NCBI GenBank assembly: GCA_963776675.1
Contig: CAVZNR010000036.1
Location: 71,442-135,441, forward strand
Source of the DNA: Hyphomicrobium_A sp963776675
GTDB lineage: Bacteria > Pseudomonadota > Alphaproteobacteria > Rhizobiales > Hyphomicrobiaceae
DNA length: 64,000 nucleotides
Direction of reading: 5' to 3'
Shown here: positions 17,846 to 26,580 of the stretch, piece after piece
Numbering within the stretch: position 1 is the stretch's first letter
Layout: each line of letters opens with the position of its first letter
The notes under the pieces: generated by a model
Seen by the model: the letters and a program-made list of their open reading frames with translations, nothing else
Databases searched by the model: none
What the model was told of the DNA's origin: nothing
Program-made: the position numbers and the translations under genes

Positions 17846-18226
17846 ATGCAACTGACACCGATGCGCTTCACGACGATCGAGGGGACCGAGGTGACGGTCA
17901 AGGTCAACTCGCCCAAGGAAGCCAAGAGCGCGATCAAGGAGCTGCGCCACCGCAAGAAGGAGGTGGGGCTGCACCGGCGCGCGCTGCTGAGGCTACAGCG
18001 GGCAGCGCTCAAGGAGCGGGCGCGGTTGGAGCGGGCAGCGGGACAGCGGTCGCGCCGGCGCGGGCTTTTCGGCTCGCTGGCGCGGGTTGCGAGCCTGTTT
18101 CGCTCCGACAAGCCGCTGCACGACCTCGAGTCCGTCGAGCACGAGCTGGGTCTCGTCGACGAGACGCTGCACAACATCGATGTCTGCATCGTGCAGATCG
18201 AGGGCAAGTTGCTGACGCACGGATAG
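17846..18226 (+). CDS. hypothetical basic coiled-coil protein
   Basis: A 126-residue cytoplasmic protein. The start at 17846 (MQLTPMRFTTIEGTEVTVKV) is preferred to an upstream ATG at 17756 that adds Arg-rich filler. The first 25 residues form beta strands, then there is a long basic helix (KSAIKELRHRKKEVGLHRRA and on) with a poly-Arg turn and a final amphipathic helix (LESVEHELGLVDETLHNIDV). No known domain recognised. It converges with the LysR gene, two bases separating the stops. Confidence 0.65.
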   Translation: MQLTPMRFTTIEGTEVTVKVNSPKEAKSAIKELRHRKKEVGLHRRALLRLQRAALKERARLERAAGQRSRRRGLFGSLARVASLFRSDKPLHDLESVEHELGLVDETLHNIDVCIVQIEGKLLTHG

Positions 18227-18228
18227 GC

Positions 18229-19129
18229 TCAAAGCTCGGCGAGACGCGCGCGCAGGCGCGGCGCCGCGAACTCGACGAAGGCCCGCACCTTAGCCGCGAT
18301 CAGCCCGCCTCCGGGGCGCACGATGCTGACCGGCATGTCGGCGGGTTCGAACTCGCTCAGAACGATCTTGAGCGTCTTGGCGCGTACCTGCGCCGCCACC
18401 TGGTAGCTGAGCACGGCCGTCACTCCGGTGCCGGCCAAGGCGGCATCGATCGCGGCCTCGGCCGTGGTCACGACGAGGCGCGAGCGCACCGGGAACTGCA
18501 CCGGCTTTTTGCCCGCGCGCAGGGTCCACCTGTCTGCCGAAGTGAGCCCCGAGAAGGTGATGCAGTCTCGCTGCTGCGAGCTCCTTGGGGTGCCGCGGCA
18601 CGCCAAATTTTGCCAAATACGCAGGGCTTGCACATATCACCCGGCGGACAGCTCCGAGACGCGTGACAACAAGAGACGAGTGCGGCAGCTCGCCGATGCG
18701 CAGCGCGGCATCGACATGCTCCTCGATAAGATCGATGGACCGATCTCCGAGCAGCAGGCGCACGTTGACCTCGGGATAGGACTTGAGGAACTCCGACACC
18801 AGCGGGACGACATGAAGCCGTCCGAACACGATCGGCGCCGTGAGCGTCAGCTCGCCTTGGGGCTGCGCAAACTCGCCGCGCGCCACCCGTTCCGCCTCGC
18901 CGAACTCCTCTAGGAGCCGACGGCTCGCCTCGAAGAACTGCCGGCCGCTTTCGGTGAGCGAGACCTGGCGGGTCGTGCGAACGAGGAGGCGCACCTTCAG
19001 ATGCGCCTCGAGCTCCGCAACCCGCCTGCTGACCGTCGCGGTGGGAAGCCCCAATCGCCGCGCGGCAGCGGCGAAGCCCTTCGCTTCGACCACCGCCACG
19101 AAAACCGTCATGGCCTTCAGCCGATCCAT
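18229..19129 (-). CDS. LysR family transcriptional regulator, frameshifted
   Basis: Begins MDRLKAMTVFVAVVEAKGFA with a normal N-terminal winged helix (AAARRLGLPTATVSRRVAEL, with VRLLVRTTRQVSLTESG). The effector domain starts in this frame (IVFGRLHVVPLVSEFLKSYP) up to FGVPRHPKELA, then continues in another frame as RDCITFSGLTSADRWTL through AVLSYQVAAQVR to the stop at 18229. One extra base near 18575 accounts for the shift; the span is one more than a multiple of three. Both halves are conserved, so the gene is probably functional. It is divergent from the YHS/PNPOx/DJ-1 operon with a LysR-type box between, so it most likely controls that operon and itself. Confidence 0.85.
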
Positions 19130-19134
19130 CTATC

Positions 19135-19151
19135 ATTCCATAAATAGGAAT
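19135..19151. promoter_or_regulatory. LysR-type binding site (palindrome)
   Basis: ATTCC-N7-GGAAT, a perfect interrupted palindrome containing the T-N11-A core, six bases from the LysR start codon and in an AT-rich gap. A TATACT -10-like hexamer for the divergent operon lies at 19165-19170. Position and symmetry fit autoregulation plus control of the operon. Confidence 0.55.
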
Positions 19152-19248
19152 AATGTATGCCGATTATACTCAATAGTAACGGCAATTGGAAAGCGCCATG
19201 TAGGGGGTGCCGGCCTCGAGGCCGTCCTGACCTCAAAAGGATTGAGCC

Positions 19249-19740
19249 ATGATCAAAACATCCGTCGTCTCCGCCTTTCTGCTGTTCTCGGCCGTGACGC
19301 TCGGCGCCGCCTCGCCCGCTTTCGCCCTTGACGAGGTGAACGTATCGACGGGCGCGACGCTTGCCGGCCCCGGCCTTGCCGTGCATGGCCATGACGTTGT
19401 CGCCTATTTTCGTGGCGGCACGCCCCTGCTCGGCTCCGACGCGCACGCTTACGCCTACAAGGGCGGCACCTACCGCTTTGCCGACCAGGCCAATCTCGAT
19501 GCCTTCAAGGCCGACCCGGAGACGTACGTGCCGGCATTCGGCGGCTTCTGCGCCTACGGCGTGGCCGTCGGCAAGAAGTTCGACGGCGATCCCCGCTACT
19601 GGAAGATCGTCAACGGGCGCCTCTACCTGAACCTCAACGCCGACATCGCCGCCAAGTGGGCCGAGGACGTTTCCGGCTATGTCGCCACGGCCAACGGCAA
19701 GTGGACCGGCATCCGCACCGCGGCCGCCGCCAAGCTCTGA
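19249..19740 (+). CDS. exported YHS domain protein
   Basis: A 163-residue protein with signal peptide (SVVSAFLLFSAVTLGAASPA, cleaved near FALD). The mature part is a YHS domain: GLAVHGHDVVAYFRGG, then YRFADQANLDAFKADPETYV and FGGFCAYGVAVGKKFDGDP. YHS domains bind metals (copper or iron) or occur in metal-transport proteins; here His-Gly-His and a single Cys are candidates. It is the first gene of a three-gene operon (PNPOx-like, DJ-1-like) divergent from LysR. Role in redox or metal stress is inference. Confidence 0.85.
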   Translation: MIKTSVVSAFLLFSAVTLGAASPAFALDEVNVSTGATLAGPGLAVHGHDVVAYFRGGTPLLGSDAHAYAYKGGTYRFADQANLDAFKADPETYVPAFGGFCAYGVAVGKKFDGDPRYWKIVNGRLYLNLNADIAAKWAEDVSGYVATANGKWTGIRTAAAAKL

Positions 19741-19805
19741 GATCCTTCATTGCCGGTTCCGGCACTCCTCCGCCCGGAACCGGCCCCGACGATCGCGAGG
19801 CCATC

Positions 19806-20438
19806 ATGTCTTCCCCTTCGGATGTTGCGTTCACGCCGGCGGTCAAAGCCGAGCAGCAGCGGCGCGGCTCGCGCTCGGCCTACGCCCGCATGGAGGCCAA
19901 GGGCGGATGGGCAACGACGGTGACGCCGGAGCTTTCGGACTTCATCGCCGAGGTGCGGTCGTTCTATCTCGCCACCGCGAGCAAGGACGGGCAGCCCTAT
20001 GTCCAGCACCGCGGCGGGCCCAAGGGCTTCCTCCACGTGCTCGACGAGACGACGCTGGCCTTTGCCGACTTCGCCGGCAACCGGCAGTACATCACGTCAG
20101 GAAATCTAGCGGAGAATGCGCGCGCCTTCATTTTTCTGATGGACTACGCCAACCGGCGGCGCGTCAAGATCTGGGGTAAAGCACGCGTGGTCGGCGACGA
20201 TCCCGAGTTGTTGCGGCGCCTCACTCCTGACGGCTACAGCGCAAGGCCAGAGCAGGCCATCGTCTTCGATGTCGAGGCCTGGGATGTGAATTGCCCCCAG
20301 CACATCCCGCAGATGCTCTTTGCCGAGGATGTCGAGGAGGCGGTGGGCGCTCTCAAGGCGCGCATCCAGCAATTGGAGCAGGAGAACGCTCGGCTTGCGC
20401 GAGCCTCAAACGCCATCAGTCAAGGAGACGCCCTATGA
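19806..20438 (+). CDS. pyridoxamine 5'-phosphate oxidase family protein
   Basis: A 210-residue flavin-binding split-barrel protein. FIAEVRSFYLATASKDGQPY is the start of the split barrel, HRGGPKGFLHVLDETTLAFA and YITSGNLAENARAFIFLMDY are the FMN-contacting strands, and RVKIWGKARVV follows. The C-terminal 25 residues form a short coiled coil (ALKARIQQLEQENARLA). It may be an FMN- or F420-type reductase rather than true PdxH, whose R-x-V-L motifs are absent. Start ATG at 19806. Its stop overlaps the next start (ATGA), showing translational coupling. Confidence 0.85.
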   Translation: MSSPSDVAFTPAVKAEQQRRGSRSAYARMEAKGGWATTVTPELSDFIAEVRSFYLATASKDGQPYVQHRGGPKGFLHVLDETTLAFADFAGNRQYITSGNLAENARAFIFLMDYANRRRVKIWGKARVVGDDPELLRRLTPDGYSARPEQAIVFDVEAWDVNCPQHIPQMLFAEDVEEAVGALKARIQQLEQENARLARASNAISQGDAL

Positions 20439-21109
20439 CCGCCCACCGCAGCTACCCCAAGACGGCCGGGTTTCGCCTCGGCATTTACGTGTTCAAGGAT
20501 GCCGAAATCGTCGATTTCGCGGCCCCCTATGGCGTGTTCTCGGTCGCGCGCCGCTTCGACGCCGAGCTCGATGCCTTCCTGATCTCCGATGCGATGCGTC
20601 CCGTGCAGGCGCAGGCCGGATTCACGGTGCTCCCCAATTACGCCTTCGCCGACCGGCCGGCGATGGACGCCTTTCTCATCCCGGGCGGCTTCGGCACGCG
20701 TCAGGAGATGCATAACGAACGCCTGCACGAGTTCGTGCGCGCGCTGCCGGAGAAGACCCTGATCACCAGCGTGTGCACCGGATCGTGGATCTACGCAAAA
20801 ATGGGACTGCTCGACGGCAAGGCGGCGACCAACCGCAAGGAGCCCGACCGTCTCGAGGCCTCCAACTTCGGAAAAGTGCCGATCGACCGCCTGGGCGAGC
20901 TGGCCCCCAAGTGCCGCGTCAGCCGCGCGCGCGTGGTCGATGCCGGGCGCATCGTGACCGCGGGCGGCATCGCGTCCGGCATGGAGATGGGCTTCCACCT
21001 GCTGCGACGGGCGGGCTACGACGAGGCGTTCATCGCCGACGTGGCCCGCGTGATGGAGTACGCCGACGCCTATGCCGGCTACCGCGACGACATCGAGTAC
21101 GCCGACTAG
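20435..21109 (+). CDS. DJ-1/PfpI family protein
   Basis: A 224-residue class I glutamine amidotransferase-like protein. FRLGIYVFKDAEIVDFAAPY matches the start of the DJ-1/PfpI fold, FLIPGGFGTRQEM carries the oxyanion Gly, and ITSVCTGSWIYAKMGLLDGK contains the nucleophile-elbow Cys (VCTGS). VDAGRIVTAGGIASGMEMG follows. This resembles the N-terminal half of GlxA/AraC fusions but the AraC DNA-binding half is absent, as in isonitrile-hydratase-like members. Last gene of the LysR-divergent operon. Confidence 0.85.
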   Translation: MTAHRSYPKTAGFRLGIYVFKDAEIVDFAAPYGVFSVARRFDAELDAFLISDAMRPVQAQAGFTVLPNYAFADRPAMDAFLIPGGFGTRQEMHNERLHEFVRALPEKTLITSVCTGSWIYAKMGLLDGKAATNRKEPDRLEASNFGKVPIDRLGELAPKCRVSRARVVDAGRIVTAGGIASGMEMGFHLLRRAGYDEAFIADVARVMEYADAYAGYRDDIEYAD

Positions 21110-21127
21110 GACGGCCCCGCAAAAGCA

Positions 21128-21152
21128 ATCGGGGGCCGACTGGGCCCCCGAT
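21128..21152. terminator. bidirectional hairpin terminator
   Basis: Stem ATCGGGGGCC/GGCCCCCGAT with loop GACTG, between the convergent DJ-1-like and ctrA genes. Very stable, though without a T-run. Confidence 0.6.
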
Positions 21153-21181
21153 ACGCAGCTACGCAACGGCCGGATGGTGTC

Positions 21182-21880
<699 letters not shown>

Positions 21881-22610
21881 GATCGTTCCTCTTGCCTTCG
21901 CGTCCCGCGCCGCTGCCCGATGCCGAGGAGAACCCGCTCTCTCCGCGCTCTAAGTTATCGTTAGGAAACTACTGCCCGAAAGTTAACAAACCCTAATTAA
22001 GTCTTTCGGAGGAACGCCACTCTCTAAGCATTTCGCTAAGGGCCTCGAAGCCCACCCGGACACAACCAAAACGGGACGATACGGACGCCGCCCCAAAAAG
22101 GGGCATACGGACGGCCAAGTTGAGGCACACGGCCATAGCCCGCCCAAAAGAGCGGTGCTCGCAGCCCTGAAAGACCGCGCCGACACAACTGAATTTGATT
22201 GAGACTTCACCCGCGGACCCGGGGGCGACGCCCACCCGCCTCCCGGGGCAGATTTTCCTGCCAAATCCCCGAGTCGCGAGACGCGCCGTTCGAGCCCAAT
22301 GCGCCAACGAATCAAGAGGTAACAGAATTCGCGGCTGGCCCCTAGAGGGCGCACGCCATTTTTTGGCCTGCATTAGCCTTAATGTCGACAGAATGAGCTT
22401 CGCGTTGCTTTACCGCAACTTAATGGGCCCATGTCAGATTTGGTGTGAAGACTGGTCCGGCCAAGCGGTTCGCCGCACGGCAGCCCTGGCAGACCCAGAC
22501 GCGTCACATGCGGTAGGCCGCGAGGGAAGGCACAATCTTGGGGCTATTGGCACGCTTCTTGGGTGCTGAGACCATTAAGATTGAGAGTTTGAGTTTCGGG
22601 GTATTGAACC
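21881..22610. other. ctrA-fliJ divergent regulatory region
   Basis: 730 bases without a convincing gene; reading frames here lack protein character. Near the ctrA start (21955-22003) the sequence is AT-rich with two TTAA tetramers (21983-21986 and 21997-22000) spaced ten bases apart, not the seven of a canonical CtrA box. It must hold the promoters of both genes. No hairpin or RNA gene recognised. Confidence 0.5.
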
Positions 22611-22991
22611 ATGAAAGCACGCGAATCGGCGCTCAGGCTGAAACGCTTCGAGGCTGACGAAAAATCGCGCAAGGTCGCCGACATCGAGCACATGATCCGC
22701 GAGTTCGAGGGCATGGCCTCCGACCTCGACCGTCAGATCAAGGCCGAGGAGGACCGTACCGGGATCAAGGATGCGGCCCACTTCGCCTACTCGACGTTCG
22801 CCAAATCGGCCAGCCAGCGCCGCGACAACCTGCGCGCCTCCGCCGACGGCCTCAAGATCAAGCTCGAGGCCGCCCAGCGCGAGCGCGACGAGGCCCTGGA
22901 GCAGGCCGCGCGCGCCGACACGCCAGCGACGCGGGCCGAGCTGCGCTCACGCCGCCGAGCCGACCGCCCTTCGACTGCCGCACTGCGCTAA
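22611..22991 (+). CDS. fliJ: flagellar export protein FliJ-like
   Basis: A 126-residue almost entirely helical protein, the coiled-coil chaperone that escorts subunits to the flagellar type III ATPase. MKARESALRLKRFEADEKSR and the following VADIEHMIREFEGMASDLD fit the FliJ profile of Hyphomicrobiales, which are shorter than the E. coli form. HFAYSTFAKSASQRRDNLRA is characteristic of this group. It is divergent from ctrA, fitting CtrA control of flagellar genes. The rest of the flagellar genes are outside the window. Confidence 0.8.
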   Translation: MKARESALRLKRFEADEKSRKVADIEHMIREFEGMASDLDRQIKAEEDRTGIKDAAHFAYSTFAKSASQRRDNLRASADGLKIKLEAAQRERDEALEQAARADTPATRAELRSRRRADRPSTAALR

Positions 22992-23167
22992 CCGACGCCA
23001 CGCCACTCCCCTCCTTAGCCGCACGCCTGACGGGCCGGGATCACTCCCGGCCCGACTTGTATCGGTCGATACCTTGTTTTGCTCCTGGCCCCGTGCCAAC
23101 CAATCGGAGTGTCGAGCAAGGCCCCAGCGCATGAGCGCGGGCCAAGCCGCAGCCTCGATGGGTGGGA

Positions 23168-23722
23168 ATGAAGCCGGTCGGCCTGATCCTTCGATGCCTT
23201 GGAACGGCGACGAGCCTGCTGGTGGGCGCTTGCGCGAATGCGAGCGCGCCAACATTGCCGTCGCTGCCCGAGATCGCCGAAGCGTTGTCGCTGCATGAGG
23301 ACGAGGTCGTCGGCTCGCCGACCGAGGTCTACGCCCGGGTGGCACGCGGCGCACTGTCGTGCTGGTTCGGGAGCTCAGGTCCGCTCAAAGCCGACTACAT
23401 CTATCATGCGGCGGCAGAGCCGGCGTCGAAGGGCGGCAAGTCCGAGATCGTCATTCACGAGCGCGACCGCACGTCGGAGCACCCGAAGGGCTTGCGGGCC
23501 TTCCGCGTCGCCATCGCGCCCAAGGGCGAGAGCGCGAACGTCGCCGTCGAGAATTTGACAATGCCGGAGCCGCTCGGGCAAGCGATGGACGACGACGTGC
23601 GCCGCTGGGCAGCGGGAGGCATCGGCTGCACCAAGGGCGGCAACGACTGGTCACCGCAAACCGAGCCGGAGGACGCGCCGGACACATGGGATGCCCGCCC
23701 CGCCAAAGGCCACGCGACGTAG
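23168..23722 (+). CDS. putative lipoprotein
   Basis: About 184 residues. N-terminal signal with lipobox LLVGACANA, so predicted lipid-modified at Cys near residue 22. The mature domain has no recognised family: an acidic N-terminus (LPEIAEALSLHEDEVVGSPT), a central ALSCWFGSSGPLKADYIYH, and IVIHERDRTSEHPKGLRAFR. GTG at 23162 is an alternative start. It sits between fliJ and sciP, but nothing links it functionally to them. Confidence 0.7.
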   Translation: MKPVGLILRCLGTATSLLVGACANASAPTLPSLPEIAEALSLHEDEVVGSPTEVYARVARGALSCWFGSSGPLKADYIYHAAAEPASKGGKSEIVIHERDRTSEHPKGLRAFRVAIAPKGESANVAVENLTMPEPLGQAMDDDVRRWAAGGIGCTKGGNDWSPQTEPEDAPDTWDARPAKGHAT

Positions 23723-23785
23723 CTACCGATGAACGATGTTAGGGACAGATCGACCGCTCTGAACGGGGCGCGCAAGCGCGCCGTC

Positions 23786-24064
23786 TCAGTCGCGGTACTC
23801 CTGAATGCGGGTTGCCCGCAGGCCGGGGAGGCCGTGCTTGTCGATGGAGCGCTGCCACGACAGGAACTCGTCGACGGTCAGCTTGTAGCGCTCGCACGCC
23901 TCCTCGATGGAGAGCAGGCCGCCGCGCACGGCAGCAACCACCTCCGCCTTGCGGCGAATAACCCAGCGCTTTGTGTCTTTGGGCGGTAGATCAGCTACCG
24001 TCAGCGGGCTCCCGTCGGGGCCGATGACGTAGCGCACCCGCGCCCGCATCTGTTGTTCGGTCAT
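23786..24064 (-). CDS. sciP: CtrA inhibitor SciP (DUF1153)
   Basis: A 92-residue helix-turn-helix protein. RVRYVIGPDGSPLTVADLPP, then KRWVIRRKAEVVAAVRGGLL and IDKHGLPGLRATRIQEYRD are almost word for word the SciP/DUF1153 consensus. In Caulobacter SciP binds CtrA on promoters and represses CtrA-activated genes in G1. Start ATG ending at 24064; a frame extension to 24094 is unlike the family. A near-CtrA box lies about 50 bases upstream. Confidence 0.95.
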   Translation of the reverse strand: MTEQQMRARVRYVIGPDGSPLTVADLPPKDTKRWVIRRKAEVVAAVRGGLLSIEEACERYKLTVDEFLSWQRSIDKHGLPGLRATRIQEYRD

Positions 24065-24432
24065 GATACTCGATACACATTCGCGACCAGTCACCCTGGA
24101 TAAACCAACACGATTAAGACGGACCTAAGCCATTGAGTAAACATAACATAAACCGGCACCTAGGACGCGTCCAAGGCCGCGTTAACGTTTACGCAACACC
24201 TGCGCTCCAGAACGGCCTCTAGGCGCGGCCGCGCGGGCCCTGTGAGCGGGCCCCATGGCGCCCTTTGCGCCACACGGCCAGGCCCGGCAGCGCCTCTCAG
24301 ATCGCCTCCCAGCTTGCGTCCCGGGCCGGCTAAGCCCTAAATTCGAGCAGAAGCGCGCGGGGGACCCCCATCGGCAACCCGCCGGCGCATGGGCGCGGCC
24401 CGCACAAGGGACCTAAGGTCTCAATAGAGCTA
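24065..24432. other. sciP-mnmA divergent intergenic region
   Basis: About 370 bases with no gene. The sciP-proximal half is AT-rich with scattered TTAA motifs; the mnmA-proximal half is very GC-rich with the direct repeat CGGGCCC (around 24235 and 24249). No RNA gene recognised. Confidence 0.5.
24114..24128. promoter_or_regulatory. near-consensus CtrA box upstream of sciP
   Basis: TTAA-N7-CTAA matches the CtrA consensus TTAA-N7-TTAA at seven of eight positions with correct spacing, 50 bases upstream of the sciP start codon. CtrA-dependent sciP transcription is known in Caulobacter. Confidence 0.4.
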
Positions 24433-25692
24433 ATGGTGACTAGCCCCTTGGTTATCAACCCACTTGCAAGTGACCCGACGACTGCGCCGCAGCATTCTGG
24501 CGACCAGGCACGTCAGCGGGTGGTGGTGGCGATGTCGGGCGGCGTCGACTCTTCGGTTGTAGCTGCGCTCATGAAGCGCGCCGGCCATGACGTCATCGGC
24601 ATCACGCTGCAGCTCTACGACCACGGCGCGGCCACGGGGCGCAAGGGCAGCTGCTGCGCGGGCCAGGACATCCATGATGCGCGCCGCGTCGCCGAGGCGC
24701 TCGACATTCCCCATTACGTGCTCGACTACGAGAGCCGCTTCGCCAACACGGTGATGGCGAGCTTTGCTGCGAGCTACGTCGCAGGCGAGACGCCGATCCC
24801 GTGCGTCACCTGCAACCAGCAAATCAAGTTCCGCGATCTTCTCGACACCGCCAAGGATCTCGGCGCCGATGTGCTGGCGACGGGCCACTACATCCAGCGG
24901 CGCGAAGGCACGCATGGACCCGAGCTCAGCCGCGCCGCCGACGCCGAGCGCGACCAGAGCTACTTCCTGTTTGCGACGACACCCGCGCAGCTGCGCCACC
25001 TGTGGTTCCCGCTGGGCGGCATGCGCAAGGCGCAGGTGCGGGAGCTGGCGCACGAGCTCAACCTTCCGGTTGCGGAAAAGGCCGACAGCCAGGACATTTG
25101 CTTCGTGCCGTCGGGACGCTACACCGGCGTGATCGAGCGTCTCAAGCCGGGTGCGCTGAAGCCCGGCGACGTCGTCCACGTGGACGGCCGCAAGCTCGGC
25201 CGCCACGACGGCATCATCAACTACACGATCGGGCAGCGGCGCGGATTGAAGATTGCCTCGCCCGAGCCGCTGTTCGTCGTCCGCCTCGATGCCACACGCA
25301 ACGAGGTCGTGGTGGGACCGCGCGACTGCTTGCGCACCAAGGGACTTCTCCTTAAGAACACCAATTGGCTGGGAGACGAGCCTCTCGTCGATGCAAGCGG
25401 CGACGGCATGCCCGTCTACGTTCGCATCCGCTCCTCGCAGCCCCTGCAGCCGGCGACGCTTTTCGCCGAAGGCGCAGATGCGGCGCGGGTCGAGTTGACG
25501 GACGGCGAGGACGGTGTCGCGGTGGGACAGGCTTGCGTGTTTTATGCGGACGGTAGCGCGCAGGCGCGTCTTCTCGGCGGCGGCTTCATCGCGCGCACGC
25601 TGGCGCCTCAGGCCGCCGGGGCCGAGCTGCCCGTGCCGGAGCGGAACAATAAGAACGACGTCGCGTCGGGAATGGAGCGAGTACACGAATGA
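24433..25692 (+). CDS. mnmA: tRNA-specific 2-thiouridylase MnmA
   Basis: A 419-residue enzyme thiolating U34 of tRNA-Lys, -Glu and -Gln. PP-loop ATP-binding motif VVVAMSGGVDSSVVAALM, first catalytic Cys in PCVTCNQQIKF, second (persulphide-carrying) Cys in SQDICFVPSG, and the RDQSYFLF segment are all present. Residues 1-28 are a variable leader. The C-terminal beta-barrel domain is complete. Stop overlaps the start of the methyltransferase gene (ATGA). Confidence 0.96.
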   Translation: MVTSPLVINPLASDPTTAPQHSGDQARQRVVVAMSGGVDSSVVAALMKRAGHDVIGITLQLYDHGAATGRKGSCCAGQDIHDARRVAEALDIPHYVLDYESRFANTVMASFAASYVAGETPIPCVTCNQQIKFRDLLDTAKDLGADVLATGHYIQRREGTHGPELSRAADAERDQSYFLFATTPAQLRHLWFPLGGMRKAQVRELAHELNLPVAEKADSQDICFVPSGRYTGVIERLKPGALKPGDVVHVDGRKLGRHDGIINYTIGQRRGLKIASPEPLFVVRLDATRNEVVVGPRDCLRTKGLLLKNTNWLGDEPLVDASGDGMPVYVRIRSSQPLQPATLFAEGADAARVELTDGEDGVAVGQACVFYADGSAQARLLGGGFIARTLAPQAAGAELPVPERNNKNDVASGMERVHE

Positions 25693-26420
25693 AAACAATG
25701 TCGCATTCTGATCTCCGGCGCCAACCGCTGTTGGAGCGCGTGCAGGGGCGTATCGTCGGCATCGGACGCATCGACGAGACCGCCGTGATCGACGCCTACC
25801 GCCGCTGGGCTCCCGTCTACGACCACACCTTCGGCCTGGTGGCCAGGGAAGGGCGCCGCCACGCGGTGGAGACGATCAACGCACGCGATGAAGGCCGCGT
25901 GCTCGAGGTCGGGGTCGGCACCGGGCTGTCGCTGCCCGACTACGGTCGGCATATGGAGGTCGTCGGCATCGACCTGTCGCCCGACATGCTGGAGAAGGCG
26001 CGCGAGCGCGTCGCCAACGCCGGCCTAACGCACGTCACCGGCCTGCACGAGATGGACGCCTCCGACCTGCGGTTCCCCGACTCCTCCTTCGACACCGTCG
26101 TCGCCATGTACGTGATGACCGTGGTGCCCGATCCGGAAGCCGTGATGCGGGAACTGTCGCGCGTCACCAAGCCGGGCGGCGAGGTGCTTCTGGTGAACCA
26201 TTTCAGCCAGCGCGAAGGCGTGCGCGGCTGGGTCGAGCGGCGCATGGCGCCGTTTGCCGACAAGATCGGCTGGCGCTCGGTGTTCGACGTCTCGCGCGTC
26301 ACCGTGTGCGACGACCTGGAGCTGGTCGAGCGCAAGGCACTGCGCCCGCTCGGCCTGTTCACGATGCTGCGCTTTGCCAAGAAGGACGAGCCCGCGCGCC
26401 GCGCCATCGCGGCGGAATGA
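25689..26420 (+). CDS. class I SAM methyltransferase, PmtA-like
   Basis: A 243-residue methyltransferase. SAM-binding motif I is VLEVGVGTGLSLPDYG; GIDLSPDMLEKARERV supplies the acidic residue of motif II; MYVMTVVPDPEAVMRELSRV and PGGEVLLVNHFSQREGVRGW are motifs of the Rhodobacter-type phosphatidylethanolamine N-methyltransferase (PmtA), as are YRRWAPVYDHTFG and GLFTMLRF. It would make phosphatidylcholine precursors at the cytoplasmic membrane surface. The substrate is inferred from the close motif match. Translationally coupled to mnmA. Confidence 0.75.
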   Translation: MKTMSHSDLRRQPLLERVQGRIVGIGRIDETAVIDAYRRWAPVYDHTFGLVAREGRRHAVETINARDEGRVLEVGVGTGLSLPDYGRHMEVVGIDLSPDMLEKARERVANAGLTHVTGLHEMDASDLRFPDSSFDTVVAMYVMTVVPDPEAVMRELSRVTKPGGEVLLVNHFSQREGVRGWVERRMAPFADKIGWRSVFDVSRVTVCDDLELVERKALRPLGLFTMLRFAKKDEPARRAIAAE

Positions 26421-26453
26421 CGGCGGCGCGGGGCCTTTGGGTGCTCCGCGCGC

Positions 26454-26483
26454 TTGACAGTTTCAGACCGCGCTCCTTATAGA
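26454..26483 (+). promoter_or_regulatory. sigma-70 promoter of tRNA-Met
   Basis: TTGACA (26454-26459) and TATAGA (26478-26483) separated by 18 bases; the tRNA begins 11 bases after the -10. A near-perfect housekeeping promoter. Confidence 0.75.
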
Positions 26484-26493
26484 CCGCGGATGT

Positions 26494-26570
26494 GGCGGGA
26501 TAGCTCAGTTGGTTAGAGCGGCGGAATCATAATCCGTAGGTCCCCGGTTCAAGTCCGGGTCCCGCTACCA
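26494..26570 (+). tRNA. tRNA-Met (CAT), elongator type
   Basis: 77 bases including encoded CCA. Acceptor GGCGGGA pairs with TCCCGCT (first pair G-T), D arm AGCTCAGTTGGTTAGAGC, anticodon loop ATCATAA gives CAT, T arm CCCGGTTCAAGTCCGGG. Not initiator type because the first pair is present and the three G-C anticodon pairs are absent. A lysidine-modified tRNA-Ile with the same anticodon cannot be excluded. Confidence 0.9.
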
Positions 26571-26580
26571 AACCCACACC

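Noticed and set aside
21983..22000. CtrA box near the ctrA start
   Set aside because: The two TTAA elements are ten bases apart, not seven, so I did not call a site.
26494..26570. tRNA-Ile2 (lysidine CAT)
   Set aside because: The acceptor and D-arm sequence look more like elongator tRNA-Met; not fully excluded without a covariance model.
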